64,000 nt of DNA from the NCBI GenBank assembly GCA_038746605.1, contig JBCDKM010000017.1, forward strand, positions 1-64,000. Reading direction: 5' to 3'. The DNA is from Rubricoccus sp038746605 (GTDB lineage: Bacteria > Bacteroidota > Rhodothermia > Rhodothermales > Rubricoccaceae). Within the stretch, counting starts at the first letter, position 1. Each line of letters begins with the position of its first letter. Under the pieces are notes generated by a model. That model was not told where the DNA came from. It saw only the letters and a program-made list of their open reading frames with translations, and did no database searches. The position numbers were made by a program, and so were the translations under genes. This document shows, in pieces, positions 40,364 to 49,175 of the stretch.

Positions 40364-41371
40364 ATGTCCCCCGCCTCGGGGCGGCGGTGGGCGGACCGAG
40401 GCGGGCCGGGTCGTTTTGTCTGGGCTCTGTGTGCCGTGGTTCTGCTCCTCCTCGCCAGTGCCGCCAGCGCGCAGGAGGTCCGTCTCCACGTCCTCGCCGA
40501 CACCGTCGCGCTCGGCGAGGCTTTCGAGGTCGCCATCGCGGCGGACCACCCGCCCGGCACGCAGGTCGCCTTCCCAGAGGTCCCGCGCGACCGCACGGCA
40601 GAGAGCAGCGCACTCCTCTCACTCGGGGGCGTCGAGGCCACGGACCGGCGTCGCCTGGAGTCCCTCGTGCGTGGCGACGTGCGGACCGACAGCGTGGTGT
40701 ATCGCGCCCTCGCCTTCGCAGCGGACACCGCACGGGTCGGACCGGTAGAAGTCGCCTATGTGAGCGCAGGCGACACGATCCGCGTCGCGAGCCCGAGTGC
40801 ACTCGTTCAGGTGCGCCAACTCGTTCGCGATGCGAATGCGGAGCCCGAGCCGCCCGCGCTGCCGTTCCCCTTCCCGAGCCCGGTCCCCGTCTGGATCGCC
40901 CTCGGACTTCTCGGTGTGGCCGTGGCGACGCTGGCATTCTGGGGCGTTCGGCGGTTCCTCCGGCGTCCCGCGCGAGGCACGGGCCCACCGCGCGTCCTCC
41001 CCTACCCCGAGGCCACCGCCCGCCTCGACGCCCTCGCGGCGGATCTCCCGACACCCGAGACCGCTCAAAAATGGCTCTTCGCCCTCGCGGACGCCCTCCG
41101 CACGTACGTGGAGCGCCGCCTCGGCGTGCCCGCAAAGGAGCGCACCACGCGCGAGTTGGACGCTGCCCTCGCGCCCGTCCTGCCCGACGAGCCCCGGCGC
41201 ACCCTCCGCAACGTCCTCCGCGTCTGCGACCGGGGCAAGTTTGCGGATCTCCGTCCCGGCGCCGAGGCGGCACGAGAGGTCCTCGCGAGGGCCCACGAAG
41301 CGGTGGGGGCGATAGAGACGCTGGCCGAGCAGCGCGAGGCGGCTGCGCGCGAGGCGGAAGCGGCGGCCTGA
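40364..41371 (+). CDS. BatD/DUF4381-like membrane protein
   Basis: A membrane protein of about 335 residues, with a signal or first membrane segment FVWALCAVVLLLLASAASA (about residues 18-36), an extracytoplasmic beta-rich domain (EVRLHVLADTVALGEAFEV to about 180), a second membrane segment (WIALGLLGVAVATLAFWGV) and a cytoplasmic helical domain with TYVERRLGVPAKERTTRELDAAL and LRVCDRGKFADLRPGAEAA, typical of BatD C-termini. It probably forms an envelope complex with the DUF58 protein and MoxR. The start is uncertain. GTG at 40271 overlaps the DUF58 stop by 4 bp, but the stretch 40275-40363 is repeat-like, and a repeat hairpin lies even beyond the ATG. Confidence 0.75.
   Translation: MSPASGRRWADRGGPGRFVWALCAVVLLLLASAASAQEVRLHVLADTVALGEAFEVAIAADHPPGTQVAFPEVPRDRTAESSALLSLGGVEATDRRRLESLVRGDVRTDSVVYRALAFAADTARVGPVEVAYVSAGDTIRVASPSALVQVRQLVRDANAEPEPPALPFPFPSPVPVWIALGLLGVAVATLAFWGVRRFLRRPARGTGPPRVLPYPEATARLDALAADLPTPETAQKWLFALADALRTYVERRLGVPAKERTTRELDAALAPVLPDEPRRTLRNVLRVCDRGKFADLRPGAEAAREVLARAHEAVGAIETLAEQREAAAREAEAAA
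40370..40405. repeat. CCCGCCTCGG-family pair inside the N-terminal coding region
   Basis: CCCGCCTCGG (40370-40379) and CCGAGGCGGG (40396-40405) are perfect arms with a 16-nt spacer, lying within the first 15 codons of the BatD-like gene. Either the element has inserted between the original start and the signal peptide, or the true start is further downstream. Confidence 0.85.
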
Positions 41372-41376
41372 CTCCG

Positions 41377-41411
41377 CCCGCCTCGGCATCCCCACGAGAC
41401 GACCGAGGCGG
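41377..41411. repeat. CCCGCCTCGG-family hairpin between convergent stops
   Basis: CCCGCCTCGG (41377-41386) and CCGAGGCGG (41403-41411) exactly fill the 41-bp gap between two convergent stop codons. Confidence 0.9.
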
Positions 41412-41412
41412 A

Positions 41413-43641
41413 CTATCTCATCCGCACCACGCGGTGCGTGAGCACCTCGCCCCCCGCCTCCAGACGCACCACGTACGCGCCCGGCGCGAGGTCGCTGGCC
41501 TCGAAGACGGCGCGATGCGTGCCGGGTCGGTAGAGGCCCTCCGCGAGAACCGCGACGCGGCGACCCAGCGCATCGAAGACGGCCAGGGAGACGGAAGCCT
41601 CCGCATCGAGGGAGAACGCGATGGAGGTGCGCGAGGCGAACGGGTTGGGGCGCGGAGCCTCCAACGAGAAGTCGTCCAGCAGATCCGCCCCGTCATCCAA
41701 CTCGGCCTTCCAGTCCGCAAGGACGACCGCCGCCGTGCTGCCGCCGGTTTTCTCGAAGGTGAAGCTGGCGGTCGCGGTCGGTGTGGGGAAGGTGCCGATG
41801 TAGGCGCGGTAGGTGTAGGTGCCTGCAGGCGCCTCGGCGGGGACGCGCTGGCGCGCCTGCACCTTCGCGCGGCCTCCGGCCGGGGCTGTCACGGTCCTGG
41901 GCCGGAACAGCGGGCCCACCACGCTGCCATCGGGCAGTAGAGCCTCTGTCCAGATCTCTGTGGTCTCATCCGCCGGGCCGTCATTGAAGACCTTCATTTT
42001 GTAGCGGATCTGCCCCCCCTCGGGGCCGAACACGATAGGTCCTCGCCGTGGCGCGATGGTGACGCTCAGCAGCACGGGCGCCTCCTCCGTGATGGTCAGC
42101 GTGTATGGTTGCCGCCAGTCCAGCGGGCCGACGCTGTCGTGGCGGACGCGGACGAAGTGAGTGCCCGCGCCCATGGCGCTGGCAGGGATCGTGACGGAGG
42201 GCGTCCCAGGCGCGAAATCGACGCCGAGCGCCGAGGGGGCCGTGGAGTAGTCGCCGGGGGGCACGTCGTAGAGATCCAGCCGTCCGCCGAGGCTGGCGCC
42301 CGGCGCGAGGTCGACGCGAACGGCTCCACCGGTGCTCACGAACGAGAACCAGTCGGGATCGGTCGTGGGCGGGCCGTCTGGCGCCTGGAAGGAGCGGACG
42401 CTCGCGAGACCGGCATACGTCGTCCCGACATTGAGGCCATAGGCGTGGGCTGGATAATCCGGCTCGTCCAGGCCTCGCGCTACGGCGTCCGTGTCCTCCT
42501 GCTGCGCGAGGTGCTGCACGTCGGTGAGGAGGGAATCGGTGAGGCGAAACGGCGTGCCGTCTGACGGCACGGGGAGGCCCTCGGCGGAAATCCACTGGCG
42601 CGCCAGGTCCACGACGAGGTCGCCGCCCGTGCCCACGTCGGAGGTCAGCCAGGTGTAACGCACATCCGTCGGGAGCGGCATCGCGGGGTTATCTGTCGTG
42701 CCGTTCCAGGCGTCCGAGAACCCCTGGTCTCGCCCGTCGATGTTGATCCCGGTGATGAGGCTGGACTCGTCGCCGTCGAGGTCCACGTCGTCCGTGTGGA
42801 AGCCACTCGCGATGTCGCCCTCGTCGCCGCCGAAAAGGTACGGGCCGGGGGCGTCGCAGAAGAAGCAGAAGTAGTTGTAGCGGAGGTCGCGGACGGCAGC
42901 GCTGTTGATGTCGGGCGTGCCATCGCGCTGGGGCGCACCCGCCTCGGGACCGCTTCGGAAGGGGTTGCCGAAGAGGTTGCTCCCTCGGTGCGGCGTCCCG
43001 ACGGTGAGGAGCCGGGCGACGCGGTGGCCGCCGGGCGCGGCGGGGTCCGCCCACCACATCGGCGTGCCGGATCCATCGCGCCGCTGGAGGTACTCGCGCG
43101 CGATGAGCCCGCCCATGCTGTGCCCGACGAGGATCACGCGGTCCTTGCTCGGATTCGCCGCGAGCACCGCCGCGATCATCCGCCCGAGGGCGTAGCCCTG
43201 CTTCTGGGCGGCCTCCTCGTTGGAATCGCTCTCGGAGGCGAAGAAGCCACCCGGCGAGTCGCCGGAGTTCTGCTCCAGCATCGGAGCGGCGGGGTTCTCG
43301 TCCCAGAAGTTCTCCCAGTTGGAGGCGTAGACGCAGCCCGGCGCGAGGTCGTTGGCCTCGTTGACGAACTGGACGAGCACGTCGTCATCCGTCGTGCCGG
43401 TGATGCCATCGGGTCCCGCGATGCGTTCTTCGTTCTCGTAAGCGTTGAGGACGGCGTGGAACACGTCGGCGCGAGGTCCCCAGATGGATGCCACGTCGGC
43501 GTTGCCGGTGAAGGGTTCCCAGCTGGCCTGGCTGCCGGTGTAGCCGTGGAGGAAGAGGACGGGGTACGGGCAGTCGCCCGCGGGCTGGGCGGCGAGCGGC
43601 GCGGCCACGAGGGCCACCAGCGCGAGGAGGATCGGACGCAT
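41413..43641 (-). CDS. Secreted alpha/beta-hydrolase (PGAP1/lipase-like) with T9SS tail
   Basis: A 742-residue secreted protein. Signal peptide MRPILLALVALVAAPLAAQ; then YPVLFLHGYTGS (oxyanion hole), nucleophile elbow VGHSMGG with Ser near residue 173, and LTVGTPHRGS, which together define a PGAP1/lipase-like esterase. Residues about 410-525 look like a pre-peptidase beta-sandwich (WFSFVSTGGAVRVDLAPG), and about 530-650 an Ig-like domain. The last 75 residues are a T9SS sorting domain (PRPNPFAS, VSLAVFDALGRRVAV, AYVVRLEAGG). Surface or extracellular ester or lipid hydrolysis is the likely activity. The substrate is unknown. A GATCCCCCCT pyrimidine-rich leader precedes the ATG. Confidence 0.9.
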   Translation of the reverse strand: MRPILLALVALVAAPLAAQPAGDCPYPVLFLHGYTGSQASWEPFTGNADVASIWGPRADVFHAVLNAYENEERIAGPDGITGTTDDDVLVQFVNEANDLAPGCVYASNWENFWDENPAAPMLEQNSGDSPGGFFASESDSNEEAAQKQGYALGRMIAAVLAANPSKDRVILVGHSMGGLIAREYLQRRDGSGTPMWWADPAAPGGHRVARLLTVGTPHRGSNLFGNPFRSGPEAGAPQRDGTPDINSAAVRDLRYNYFCFFCDAPGPYLFGGDEGDIASGFHTDDVDLDGDESSLITGINIDGRDQGFSDAWNGTTDNPAMPLPTDVRYTWLTSDVGTGGDLVVDLARQWISAEGLPVPSDGTPFRLTDSLLTDVQHLAQQEDTDAVARGLDEPDYPAHAYGLNVGTTYAGLASVRSFQAPDGPPTTDPDWFSFVSTGGAVRVDLAPGASLGGRLDLYDVPPGDYSTAPSALGVDFAPGTPSVTIPASAMGAGTHFVRVRHDSVGPLDWRQPYTLTITEEAPVLLSVTIAPRRGPIVFGPEGGQIRYKMKVFNDGPADETTEIWTEALLPDGSVVGPLFRPRTVTAPAGGRAKVQARQRVPAEAPAGTYTYRAYIGTFPTPTATASFTFEKTGGSTAAVVLADWKAELDDGADLLDDFSLEAPRPNPFASRTSIAFSLDAEASVSLAVFDALGRRVAVLAEGLYRPGTHRAVFEASDLAPGAYVVRLEAGGEVLTHRVVRMR

Positions 43642-43690
43642 GGCGCGAGGGGGGATCGTCTCGCGAAGGTAGGCGCCGGGCGCGGTTGTG

Positions 43691-43725
43691 CCCGCCTCGG
43701 TGGTTCCACGGGCGCACCGAGGCGG
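43691..43725. repeat. CCCGCCTCGG-family hairpin
   Basis: CCCGCCTCGG (43691-43700) and CCGAGGCGG (43717-43725) with a 16-nt loop, directly behind the nucleotidyltransferase gene (minus strand) and ahead of the lipase start. Confidence 0.88.
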
Positions 43726-43737
43726 AGGACGTGAGGT

Positions 43738-44193
43738 TTACTCCGGCGGCAGTTCTTCCAGATCCGCGAGATCTTTCAGCCGACCGCTCGCGCGCTTGTT
43801 CTTCCGCAGCCCGCCCAACCCGATGATGGTGACGGGCACACCGTTCCACTCGTCCTCGATCCGGTCGGCCCAGCACTCCTCGAAGGTGACCCCAGAGATG
43901 TCGGACAGGATTTCCAATCGGTAGGGCGGCACGCCCATCCGGGTCACGACGCGAGGCGACAGGATGGCTTCCTCCGATAAGGCGGCAACACCAAACCCGA
44001 ACGCCGTGAGTGCCTCCACGACGCGCTTCGCGTTCTCCTCTGTCGGCCGAACCCAGAGGTCCAGATCTCCGGTGTAGCGGACATACCCGTAGTAGTTGAC
44101 CGCATACCCTCCGATCAGGAGGTACTCAACCCCCTTCTCGGCGAACGTGCTCAACAGGTCCTCGAAGTCCCGATAGAGTGTAGGAGCGTCCAT
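43738..44193 (-). CDS. Nucleotidyltransferase (DUF6036/MNT-type)
   Basis: A 151-residue minimal nucleotidyltransferase-fold protein. LIGGYAVNYYGYVRYTGDLDLWV near residue 26 combines the GG loop with the DxD metal pair. VPPYRLEILSDISGVTFEE further on is typical of the DUF6036/AbiEii-like group. Many such proteins are one half of a two-gene toxin-antitoxin-like or nucleotide-modifying cassette. A small gene immediately upstream overlaps it, matching that arrangement. Activity (AMPylation, tRNA or protein modification) is not determinable. The ATG is chosen at the family-typical opening, although an upstream start in the same frame is conceivable. Confidence 0.82.
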   Translation of the reverse strand: MDAPTLYRDFEDLLSTFAEKGVEYLLIGGYAVNYYGYVRYTGDLDLWVRPTEENAKRVVEALTAFGFGVAALSEEAILSPRVVTRMGVPPYRLEILSDISGVTFEECWADRIEDEWNGVPVTIIGLGGLRKNKRASGRLKDLADLEELPPE

Positions 44194-44335
44194 GGAATGT
44201 GCGGCGTAGATGTTCGAGCGCCGCCATCCGGTCGCTGGGCGTCTGGCTCCACCAGAACTGGCGGTCCTGCTCGGCGGCTTCCTCGTGCGAGTAGACGATG
44301 GAGAAAGCCGTTTTGTCCATGCGGTCGAAGTCCAT
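44126..44335 (-). CDS. Small partner protein upstream of the nucleotidyltransferase
   Basis: A 69-residue protein with DKTAFSIVYSHEEAAEQDRQFWWSQTPSDRMAALEHLRR, the pattern of the small acidic helical proteins often encoded directly before DUF6036/MNT-type nucleotidyltransferases. Its stop lies 68 bp inside the downstream gene in another frame, so the two are tightly coupled. By analogy it may be an antitoxin-like binding partner. The last 20 residues, translated across the overlap, look less conserved in character. Confidence in the gene is moderate and in a partner role lower. Confidence 0.62.
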   Translation of the reverse strand: MDFDRMDKTAFSIVYSHEEAAEQDRQFWWSQTPSDRMAALEHLRRTFHGRSYTLSGLRGPVEHVRREGG

Positions 44336-44463
44336 CGCGAGGCGGGCGGGTGCGGGGTCAGTCTACGCGCGGCGTCTCGGCCCGGCTCCCCCCACCTCGG
44401 GAGATCCGTGGGATGACACGGGTGGGAATGTGCGCCCGACCGGCAAGGCTCTGGCCCGGCGAA

Positions 44464-45951
44464 TCAGTCCACCCGTCGCAGCCCGATCACATTCTCCACG
44501 TGGTGCGTGTGCGGGAACAGGTCCACCGGCTGGATGGCCTCGATGCGATACCCGTTCTCCGTGCTCGCGAGGAGCCGCTGGAGGTCCTTCGCCTGCGTCC
44601 GCGGGTTGCACGAGACATAGACGATCCGCTCCGGCCGGAGCGCCGCGATCTGCTCCGTCACCTTCGGGTGCATGCCCGCGCGCGGCGGGTCGACGAGGAG
44701 CACGTCGGGCTGGCCGTGCTCTTCGACGAACTCCGGCGTGAACAGCTTGAGCATGTCGCCCGCGACGAAGGTGCAGTTGTCCACCCCGCCCGCCTCGGCA
44801 TTCGCTCGGGCGTTCTCCACAGCCGCCTCCACCAGTTCCACGCCCACGACCCGCTTCACCCGGTCGGCGACGTACATCGAGATGGTCCCGGCGCCGCAGT
44901 AGAGGTCGTACACGAGATCATCTGGCCGGAAGTGGGCCATCTCGGCCGCGACGGCGTAGAGCCGCTCCGCTTGCTTCGTGTTCGTCTGGAAAAATGCGCT
45001 CGCGGCGATCTCGAAGGTGTGCTCCCCGATCCGGTCGTGCACGACACCCGGGCCGAAGGCGACGATCTCTTTCTCGCCGAAGGCCGTCTGGCCCTTCCCG
45101 CTGTTGATCGTGTTGATGAGCGTCGTGGTCTCGGGAAAATGCTCGCGGAGCCAGTCCGCGAACTGCTCGAGGCGGGCCGAGTCCTCGCGCGAGGTCACGA
45201 GGTTGACCATCTTCTCGTCCGTGTTGGCGGGCGTGCGGACGACGAGGTGCCGGAGATAGCCGGTGTGATCGTGCACGTTCCACGGTTTCCAGCCGTGCTC
45301 CTTCGCGAACCGGCGGACGCCGTTGACCAGCGCGGCGCTCCACTCGCTCTGGAGGTAGCAAGCGGTCAGATCGAGGACCTTGTCGTAGCGGCCGGGCACG
45401 TGGAGGCCGAGCGCGAAGTCCTTGTCGAGCGTCTCGCCCGTGGCGATCTCCCAGTCGGTCAGCCAGCGCTGCGCCGAGAAGGAGAACTCCATCTTGTTGC
45501 GGTAGAAGTACGGCTCGCCCTCCACGCCCATCGTGGGCCGGACGGTCACGCCCGTTCCATCCACGCCGTGCTGCGCGAGGTCGATCCCGCCCTCGTACAC
45601 CAACGCGCCCTCCACCTGATCGCGCTTCATCTCCAACTGCGCCTCGTAGCCGACGTGCTGCCACTTGCAGCCGCCGCACGCGTCGAAGTACTCACAGGGC
45701 GGATCTACGCGGAGGTCGCTAGGCTCCATCACCTCCAGCAGGCGAGCCTCCGCGAACGACCGTTTCCGCTTGAACACACGGGCGCGCACGCGGTCGCCCG
45801 GCACAGCCCCCGCCACGAACACGACGTAGCCACGTTCGCCGTCGCCCACGCGGGCGAGACTCTTGCCACGATCGGCGAAGTCCGTGAGGGTGAGAGTGAT
45901 CTCGCGGCCTCGTTTGAGGTCGGAGGCGCGAAGGGGCTGGGTCTCAGTCAT
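44464..45951 (-). CDS. rlmD: 23S rRNA (uracil-5-)-methyltransferase RlmD/RumA-type
   Basis: A 495-residue RNA m5U methyltransferase. Residues about 10-70 form a TRAM domain. CEYFDACGGCKWQH near residue 85 holds three of the four Cys for the 4Fe-4S cluster. LYCGAGTISMYVAD is motif I, LLVDPPRAGMHP motif IV, and YVSCNPRTQAKDL carries the catalytic Cys. The enzyme makes 5-methyluridine in RNA using SAM. The family includes RlmD, RlmCD and TrmA-like proteins, so the exact uridine (1939 or 747) is not certain. The ATG at 45951 begins a normal TRAM opening. A repeat hairpin lies 80 bp upstream. Confidence 0.9.
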   Translation of the reverse strand: MTETQPLRASDLKRGREITLTLTDFADRGKSLARVGDGERGYVVFVAGAVPGDRVRARVFKRKRSFAEARLLEVMEPSDLRVDPPCEYFDACGGCKWQHVGYEAQLEMKRDQVEGALVYEGGIDLAQHGVDGTGVTVRPTMGVEGEPYFYRNKMEFSFSAQRWLTDWEIATGETLDKDFALGLHVPGRYDKVLDLTACYLQSEWSAALVNGVRRFAKEHGWKPWNVHDHTGYLRHLVVRTPANTDEKMVNLVTSREDSARLEQFADWLREHFPETTTLINTINSGKGQTAFGEKEIVAFGPGVVHDRIGEHTFEIAASAFFQTNTKQAERLYAVAAEMAHFRPDDLVYDLYCGAGTISMYVADRVKRVVGVELVEAAVENARANAEAGGVDNCTFVAGDMLKLFTPEFVEEHGQPDVLLVDPPRAGMHPKVTEQIAALRPERIVYVSCNPRTQAKDLQRLLASTENGYRIEAIQPVDLFPHTHHVENVIGLRRVD

Positions 45952-46031
45952 GAGGCCAAAGTAGGCGGGACGCACCGAGGTCCCTGGGAAGACGAGCGGA
46001 ATGGCGGGCGAGTGACCTGCTCTCCACCCAG

Positions 46032-46052
46032 CCCGCCTCGGCACCGAGGCGG
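46032..46052. repeat. CCCGCCTCGG-family hairpin
   Basis: CCCGCCTCGG-CA-CCGAGGCGG lies between the divergent methyltransferase and hybrid-kinase genes. Confidence 0.88.
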
Positions 46053-46268
46053 AGGGAGTCGCGCGCAGGCGGCGCTACGGGAGGCCCTCGGTCTCCCCGA
46101 CTCCTGCCACTGCTACCGATCACCCTCCCGATATCCGACCTCCACCATCCGAAATCGCAACGCTCCGGCCCACCATTTGCCCTCTGGGGACTTCCCGCCC
46201 GACCGTGCGTCCTGCGCGCGCGCGAGGCCTCTTCCGTTCCCTTTCGCGCCGCCCGGTTCCCTTTCGAC

Positions 46269-48719
46269 ATGCCCGAGGCTCCTCCCCCTCAGTCCGAGCC
46301 CCTCAAGCTGTACCGCGTGCTGCTCGCCGTCGGGGGCATGGTGCTGATCGGTTTTGGGCTGCTGTACCGATTCTCCGAACCCGCCGTCGTGGATCCGCTC
46401 TCCGAGCGGATCGCGCTCGGGCTGGCGGCCGTGCTGCTCGTCGCGCTGACATTCACGAGCCAGTGGATCCGGACGCACGCCCTCCGCTTCGTGTACGGGC
46501 TGTTCTACGCGATCTCCGCGTGGCAGATCTACGTCGCGTACCTGAACGACTTCGCGATCACCTCAGCGCTCGGCATCCTGCTCGTCTTCTTCGGATGCTC
46601 GGCGGGGATGCGCACAGCCCGGCAGCTCGCGGGTTACTCCGCTGCCTTCGTGGGCGCCGCCGCGCTGGCTGCCTTCGCGGTGGAAGAGCCCGTCGTCCCG
46701 AGGCTGACCTTCCTCGCGACCCTCGGCGCACTGGCCGCACTCGGCACGTTCGTCCTTCGCGCGAGGCTGGCCGTGGTGGAGCGCCTGGAGCAAGCTCGCG
46801 AAGACGCTCTCGCCGCTGCACGTGCCAAGAGCGAGTTCCTCGCCACGATGAGCCACGAGATCCGAACCCCTATGAACGGGGTCATCGGGATGGCGGATCT
46901 GCTCGCGGGCACGCGGCTCACCGCGGAGCAGCAAGACTACGTGGACACCATCCGCGCGAGCAGCGACACGCTCCTCGCCATCATCAACGATGTGCTGGAT
47001 GTCTCGAAGATCGAGGCCGGGCGTCTCCGTCTAGAAAACGCACCATTCGCTCTCCGCGATGGCCTCGATGATGCGCTAGACCTCGTCGCGCAACGCGCCT
47101 CGGAGAAGGGTCTGGAACTCGTCTCCCGCGTAGACCCGCGCCTTCCAGACGCGCTCATCGGCGATCCCACGCGGCTCCGTCAGATCCTGCTCAACCTGCT
47201 CTCCAACGCGGTCAAGTTCACCGATCACGGCCAGATCGTCGTGGAGGTCACGCGCGACGGCCCGTCGCGCAACTGCCGCATCCCGCTCGTGCTTCGCGTG
47301 AGCGATACCGGCATCGGCATTCCTCGGGATCGCCTCGCGAGCCTCTTCGAGAGCTTCTCTCAGGTGGACTCCTCCACGACACGCCGCTACGGCGGCACGG
47401 GCCTCGGTCTCGCGATCTCGCGCCAACTCGCGGAGTTGATGGGCGGGACGCTGGAGGTCGAGAGCACCATGGGGGAAGGCTCCACGTTCACACTTCGCGT
47501 CTCGCTAGAGGTGGACGCTCCCCGCACAGAGGCGCCTGCGCTCGACGCTGACATTCTCCTCGTGGACCATCACGATCTCGCGCGGGAGGCCCTCACCGAG
47601 GCGCTGGAAGAACTGGGCGCGCGTGTCACGGCCCTCGCCTCCACTGAAGCCGCGCGAGGCTACGTGAACACGGGAGCCGTCCCGGACGTGGCGATCGTAG
47701 ACCTCGGGGCTCCTCACCCTGGCGCTCGCCGCGAGGGCGTCGTGCTCGCCCGAACGCTCCGCCAGTCCTTCGAGCGGACGCCGCTCGTTCTCCTTGCTCC
47801 CGTCGGTGCCCGCTCCGCAGATCCGGGCCTCTTCGACGCTGTGCTGACGCGTCCGCCCCGACGCTCGCGGCTCCGGGATATCCTCGCGCGACTCACGAAC
47901 GGAACCCCCGCGCACCGCACGCCAGATGCCTCGCAGACGCCAGTCGCTTCCGGCCTCGCGATCCTGCTCGTGGAAGACCACGCCGTCAACCGGAAGGTGG
48001 CACTCGGCCTCCTCCGCCGCCTCGGCGGCACGGCGGACATCGCTACGAACGGCCGGGAGGCGTTAGAGAAGATGCGCGAGCGGGACTACGATCTCGTGCT
48101 CATGGATGTCCAGATGCCGGAAATGGACGGTCTGGAGGCCACGCGCCGCGTCCGCGCCGAGTTGGACCACCAACCGCGCATCGTCGCGCTGACGGCCAAC
48201 GCCCTCGCCGGGGATGCCGAGCGCTGCCGCGAGGCGGGCATGGACGGCTATCTCGCAAAGCCTGTCCGCCTGGATCACCTCGCGAGTGCCCTCGCGGATC
48301 ACGCTCCCCCTCCGGCACCTGTCGTCTTGGAGGACGACGATGCCATTCTGACCAGTCTCGTCGAATCGACCGGCGTGGACGATCCCGGGTTTGCGGTGGA
48401 AGTACTGGAGGCGTTTGCATCCTCTGCCCCTGTCCTCACGGCCCGGATGGCGGAGGCCGCCCGCGAGTTCGACGCGACGGGGCTCCGCGAGACCGCGCAC
48501 GCCTTGAAGTCGGCATGCGCGACCCTCGGCGCGAAGACGGCGGCGGAGGCCTGTGCCGAGACCGAGCGGGCCGCACGCGAAGACCGGCTGGATGTCGCCG
48601 CTCGCGAGGCCGACCGTGCGGTCCATGCAGTGAACGCGCTCGTCTCGCGCGCTGCCACGGCTACCGACATCGCGCGCCAGCGCCTGAAGGAGGAGACGCC
48701 CGCTGGAGTCACGACGTAG
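46269..48719 (+). CDS. Hybrid sensor histidine kinase with two receiver-like domains and Hpt
   Basis: An 816-residue phosphorelay protein. Residues 1-165 carry about six membrane helices. The dimerisation domain has H196 in MSHEIRTPMNGV, followed by the HATPase domain (LLNLLSNAVKF, VSDTGIGIP, GGTGLGLAIS). A first receiver-like domain (about 420-530) keeps DLGAPHPGA around 478 but lacks a normal acidic pocket (VDHH in place of EDD). A canonical receiver follows (LLVEDHAVNR, D613 in MDVQMPEMDG, K of LAKPV). The Hpt domain ends the protein with H744 in AHALKSAC. Signals would pass H196 to D613 to H744 and then to an unlinked regulator. Confidence 0.93.
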   Translation: MPEAPPPQSEPLKLYRVLLAVGGMVLIGFGLLYRFSEPAVVDPLSERIALGLAAVLLVALTFTSQWIRTHALRFVYGLFYAISAWQIYVAYLNDFAITSALGILLVFFGCSAGMRTARQLAGYSAAFVGAAALAAFAVEEPVVPRLTFLATLGALAALGTFVLRARLAVVERLEQAREDALAAARAKSEFLATMSHEIRTPMNGVIGMADLLAGTRLTAEQQDYVDTIRASSDTLLAIINDVLDVSKIEAGRLRLENAPFALRDGLDDALDLVAQRASEKGLELVSRVDPRLPDALIGDPTRLRQILLNLLSNAVKFTDHGQIVVEVTRDGPSRNCRIPLVLRVSDTGIGIPRDRLASLFESFSQVDSSTTRRYGGTGLGLAISRQLAELMGGTLEVESTMGEGSTFTLRVSLEVDAPRTEAPALDADILLVDHHDLAREALTEALEELGARVTALASTEAARGYVNTGAVPDVAIVDLGAPHPGARREGVVLARTLRQSFERTPLVLLAPVGARSADPGLFDAVLTRPPRRSRLRDILARLTNGTPAHRTPDASQTPVASGLAILLVEDHAVNRKVALGLLRRLGGTADIATNGREALEKMRERDYDLVLMDVQMPEMDGLEATRRVRAELDHQPRIVALTANALAGDAERCREAGMDGYLAKPVRLDHLASALADHAPPPAPVVLEDDDAILTSLVESTGVDDPGFAVEVLEAFASSAPVLTARMAEAAREFDATGLRETAHALKSACATLGAKTAAEACAETERAAREDRLDVAAREADRAVHAVNALVSRAATATDIARQRLKEETPAGVTT

Positions 48720-48894
48720 GACGGCCGTCTCCTCTGCGTGTAGGACTGAGACGGACCATCCCGATCTGATACGAGTGTACGTTCAGTAGAGGAGGGTGTC
48801 GCCCTGACGGATACAAGGATCCGCGCCAGAGGCCGTTGGCGGCGCATGGCGGGGCCGTTGCCAAACCTGGCATCACTCCCCGCCGATATACCTC

Positions 48895-49149
48895 ATGCCT
48901 CCCGCCGCTACCCTCCGCCGCACCATCGTGTCCGTCCCGCGTCTCACGCTCCGCCATCGCGGCTTCGACCTGGAGGTCGAGCAGGCGACGGACGGCTCGG
49001 ACGCCTACGGCTTCGCCATCGTGCATCAGGGTCTGACGCTGCACGCCTCCCCTGCCGAGTACCGCACGCCCCAGTCCGCCGAGCGGTCCGGCCGCGTGTT
49101 CATCGACGATGCGCTGAGCGGCTTCGACTACGCCACGCGCACCCTCTAG
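48895..49149 (+). CDS. Small protein of unknown function
   Basis: An 84-residue protein with a basic N-terminus (LRRTIVSVPRLTLRHRGFDLEV) and an acidic, aromatic C-terminal half (AYGFAIVHQGLTLHASPAEYRTP and GFDYATRTL). No known domain is recognised. The frame has gene-like third-position GC, the stop is followed by a structured, terminator-bounded segment, and no better gene covers the region. It could be a short beta-sheet protein or a fragment. Confidence 0.5.
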   Translation: MPPAATLRRTIVSVPRLTLRHRGFDLEVEQATDGSDAYGFAIVHQGLTLHASPAEYRTPQSAERSGRVFIDDALSGFDYATRTL

Positions 49150-49175
49150 ACTTCCCCGGACGTCGCTGCTGACCT

